Shown here: one piece after another, positions 63,506-64,000 of the stretch
How the letters are laid out: each line of letters starts with the position of its first letter
Position numbering within the stretch: position 1 is the stretch's first letter
Assembly (NCBI RefSeq): GCF_007904085.1
Contig: NZ_CP042326.1
Span: 3,224,001 to 3,288,000 of the forward strand
Origin: Euhalothece natronophila Z-M001
GTDB lineage: Bacteria > Cyanobacteriota > Cyanobacteriia > Cyanobacteriales > Rubidibacteraceae
Length of the DNA: 64,000 nucleotides
Reading direction: 5' to 3'
Notes under the pieces: model-generated
Seen by the model: the letters and a program-made list of their open reading frames with translations, nothing else
Told to the model about the DNA's origin: nothing
Databases searched by the model: none
Position numbers and translations under genes: made by a program

Positions 63506-64000
63506 CTAAGAGGAATAATTTAGGGCTTGTTCTAACCGACGCTGATCAACGCCTTTTTGATTTAATAATAGCCATGATTGCATTAAGTCATGTCCTTTTA
63601 CTTCTCCTGTTAAGGCAGCGCGTAAAGATCGCATCACTAAACCTTTTTTCACCCCTTGTTCCTTGGTGACAGTTTTAATTAACGCTTTTGCTTTGTCTTC
63701 GCTGAGTTGAGGATCTTGCTTCAACGCCTCAGCAATAGCTTGAATAACAGGCTTAACGCCCTCTTGCTGTAGTTGCGATCGCGCTTCTTCGTTAAATTCT
63801 ACAGTATCTTGGAAGAAGACTTGGGTTTGTTCTACCGCTTCGGTGAGACGAGTTAAACTAGGAGCAATGAGCGCAGTAACTTGTTCTAACCAAGCACGAT
63901 TATTTTCTAAGTCAACCTTATAGCCAGCACCCTCCCAGAAAGGAACAAGCATTTCTAAGAGTCGTGTTGTTTCCATATTATGGATATACTGGCTATTAAT
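63506..64000 (-). CDS. gltX: glutamate-tRNA ligase, C-terminal part (5' end outside window)
   Basis: The C-terminal anticodon-binding domain of glutamyl-tRNA synthetase. The frame is open to the window edge, reading INSQYIHNMETTRLLEMLVP upstream of the internal ATG at 63976, which fits the family's LN.HYI.....L motif. Further strings are APSLTRLTEAVEQTQVFFQD, EQGVKKGLVMRSLRAALTGE and the end LMQSWLLLNQKGVDQRRLEQ. It charges tRNA-Glu, and in cyanobacteria feeds tetrapyrrole synthesis through glutamyl-tRNA. The catalytic domain lies beyond base 64000. Confidence 0.9.
   Translation of the reverse strand: MNSQYIHNMETTRLLEMLVPFWEGAGYKVDLENNRAWLEQVTALIAPSLTRLTEAVEQTQVFFQDTVEFNEEARSQLQQEGVKPVIQAIAEALKQDPQLSEDKAKALIKTVTKEQGVKKGLVMRSLRAALTGEVKGHDLMQSWLLLNQKGVDQRRLEQALNYSS

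Overview
The window comes from a cyanobacterial chromosome. The palindrome GCGATCGC (HIP1), usually extended to CGCGATCGCG, recurs through most genes. Several genes are hallmarks of oxygenic phototrophs: crtP-crtB, biliverdin reductase bvdR, a TLP40/CYP38-type lumenal cyclophilin, and DUF3110, DUF4330 and TIGR02652 proteins. The gene set (compatible-solute-type sugar ABC importer, six MscS-like channels, a CASTOR/POLLUX-like channel) and the sequence character suggest a salt-tolerant unicellular lineage such as Halothece/Dactylococcopsis. That taxonomic guess is inference. Most genes are ordinary housekeeping; the accessory material is small mobile elements, relics and structured non-coding DNA.

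Layout. 1-4.1 kb: carbohydrate ABC importer (binding protein cut by the window edge, two permeases, ATPase). 4.5-6.9 kb: a small membrane protein, a Uma2 gene split by an IS630 element that uses an A8 slippery site, and a relic of the ABC ATPase 3' end. 6.9-14.5 kb: lumenal cyclophilin overlapping thiL, a Crp/Fnr regulator divergent from a methyltransferase-cupin-unknown operon, a Gly/Cys-tailed membrane protein, a decayed thiL copy and an ArsR regulator. 14.5-24.8 kb: pseudokinase-like membrane protein, a structured RNA resembling HEARO/IscB-omega RNA, murQ, DUF3110, alpha/beta hydrolase, NUDIX, MscS, ahcY, SRPBCC protein, a broken PIN toxin-antitoxin pair and a phosphoesterase.

25-42 kb: prolyl oligopeptidase, tRNA-Ser(UGA), a WecG/TagA-like enzyme, a copper ATPase, yidD, a solo tnpB element with matching end hairpins, yraN, ppk, a GIY-YIG/peptidoglycan-binding fusion, crtB-crtP, KDPG aldolase, an RCK-type ion channel and an HlyD adaptor. 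42-50 kb: a 109-bp MITE, Uma2, DUF554, VOC protein, TIGR02652, MscS with a 223-bp MITE at its ribosome binding site, arsS-VTT pair, an IS605-derived relic, bvdR and sufE. 50.5-56 kb: four consecutive MscS-like genes, then mreC. 56-64 kb: membrane protein, a triad-less alpha/beta hydrolase, DUF4330, a TIR-like protein, BlaI/M56 pair, methyltransferase, repeat, restriction-enzyme remnant, redoxin, lipid kinase and the 3' end of gltX.

Working together: the importer, the channels and mreC speak to turgor and envelope control. crtP-crtB and bvdR serve pigment synthesis. The Crp-methyltransferase-cupin cluster and the HEARO-like RNA are the best candidates for undescribed biology. No CRISPR array, rRNA or prophage was seen.
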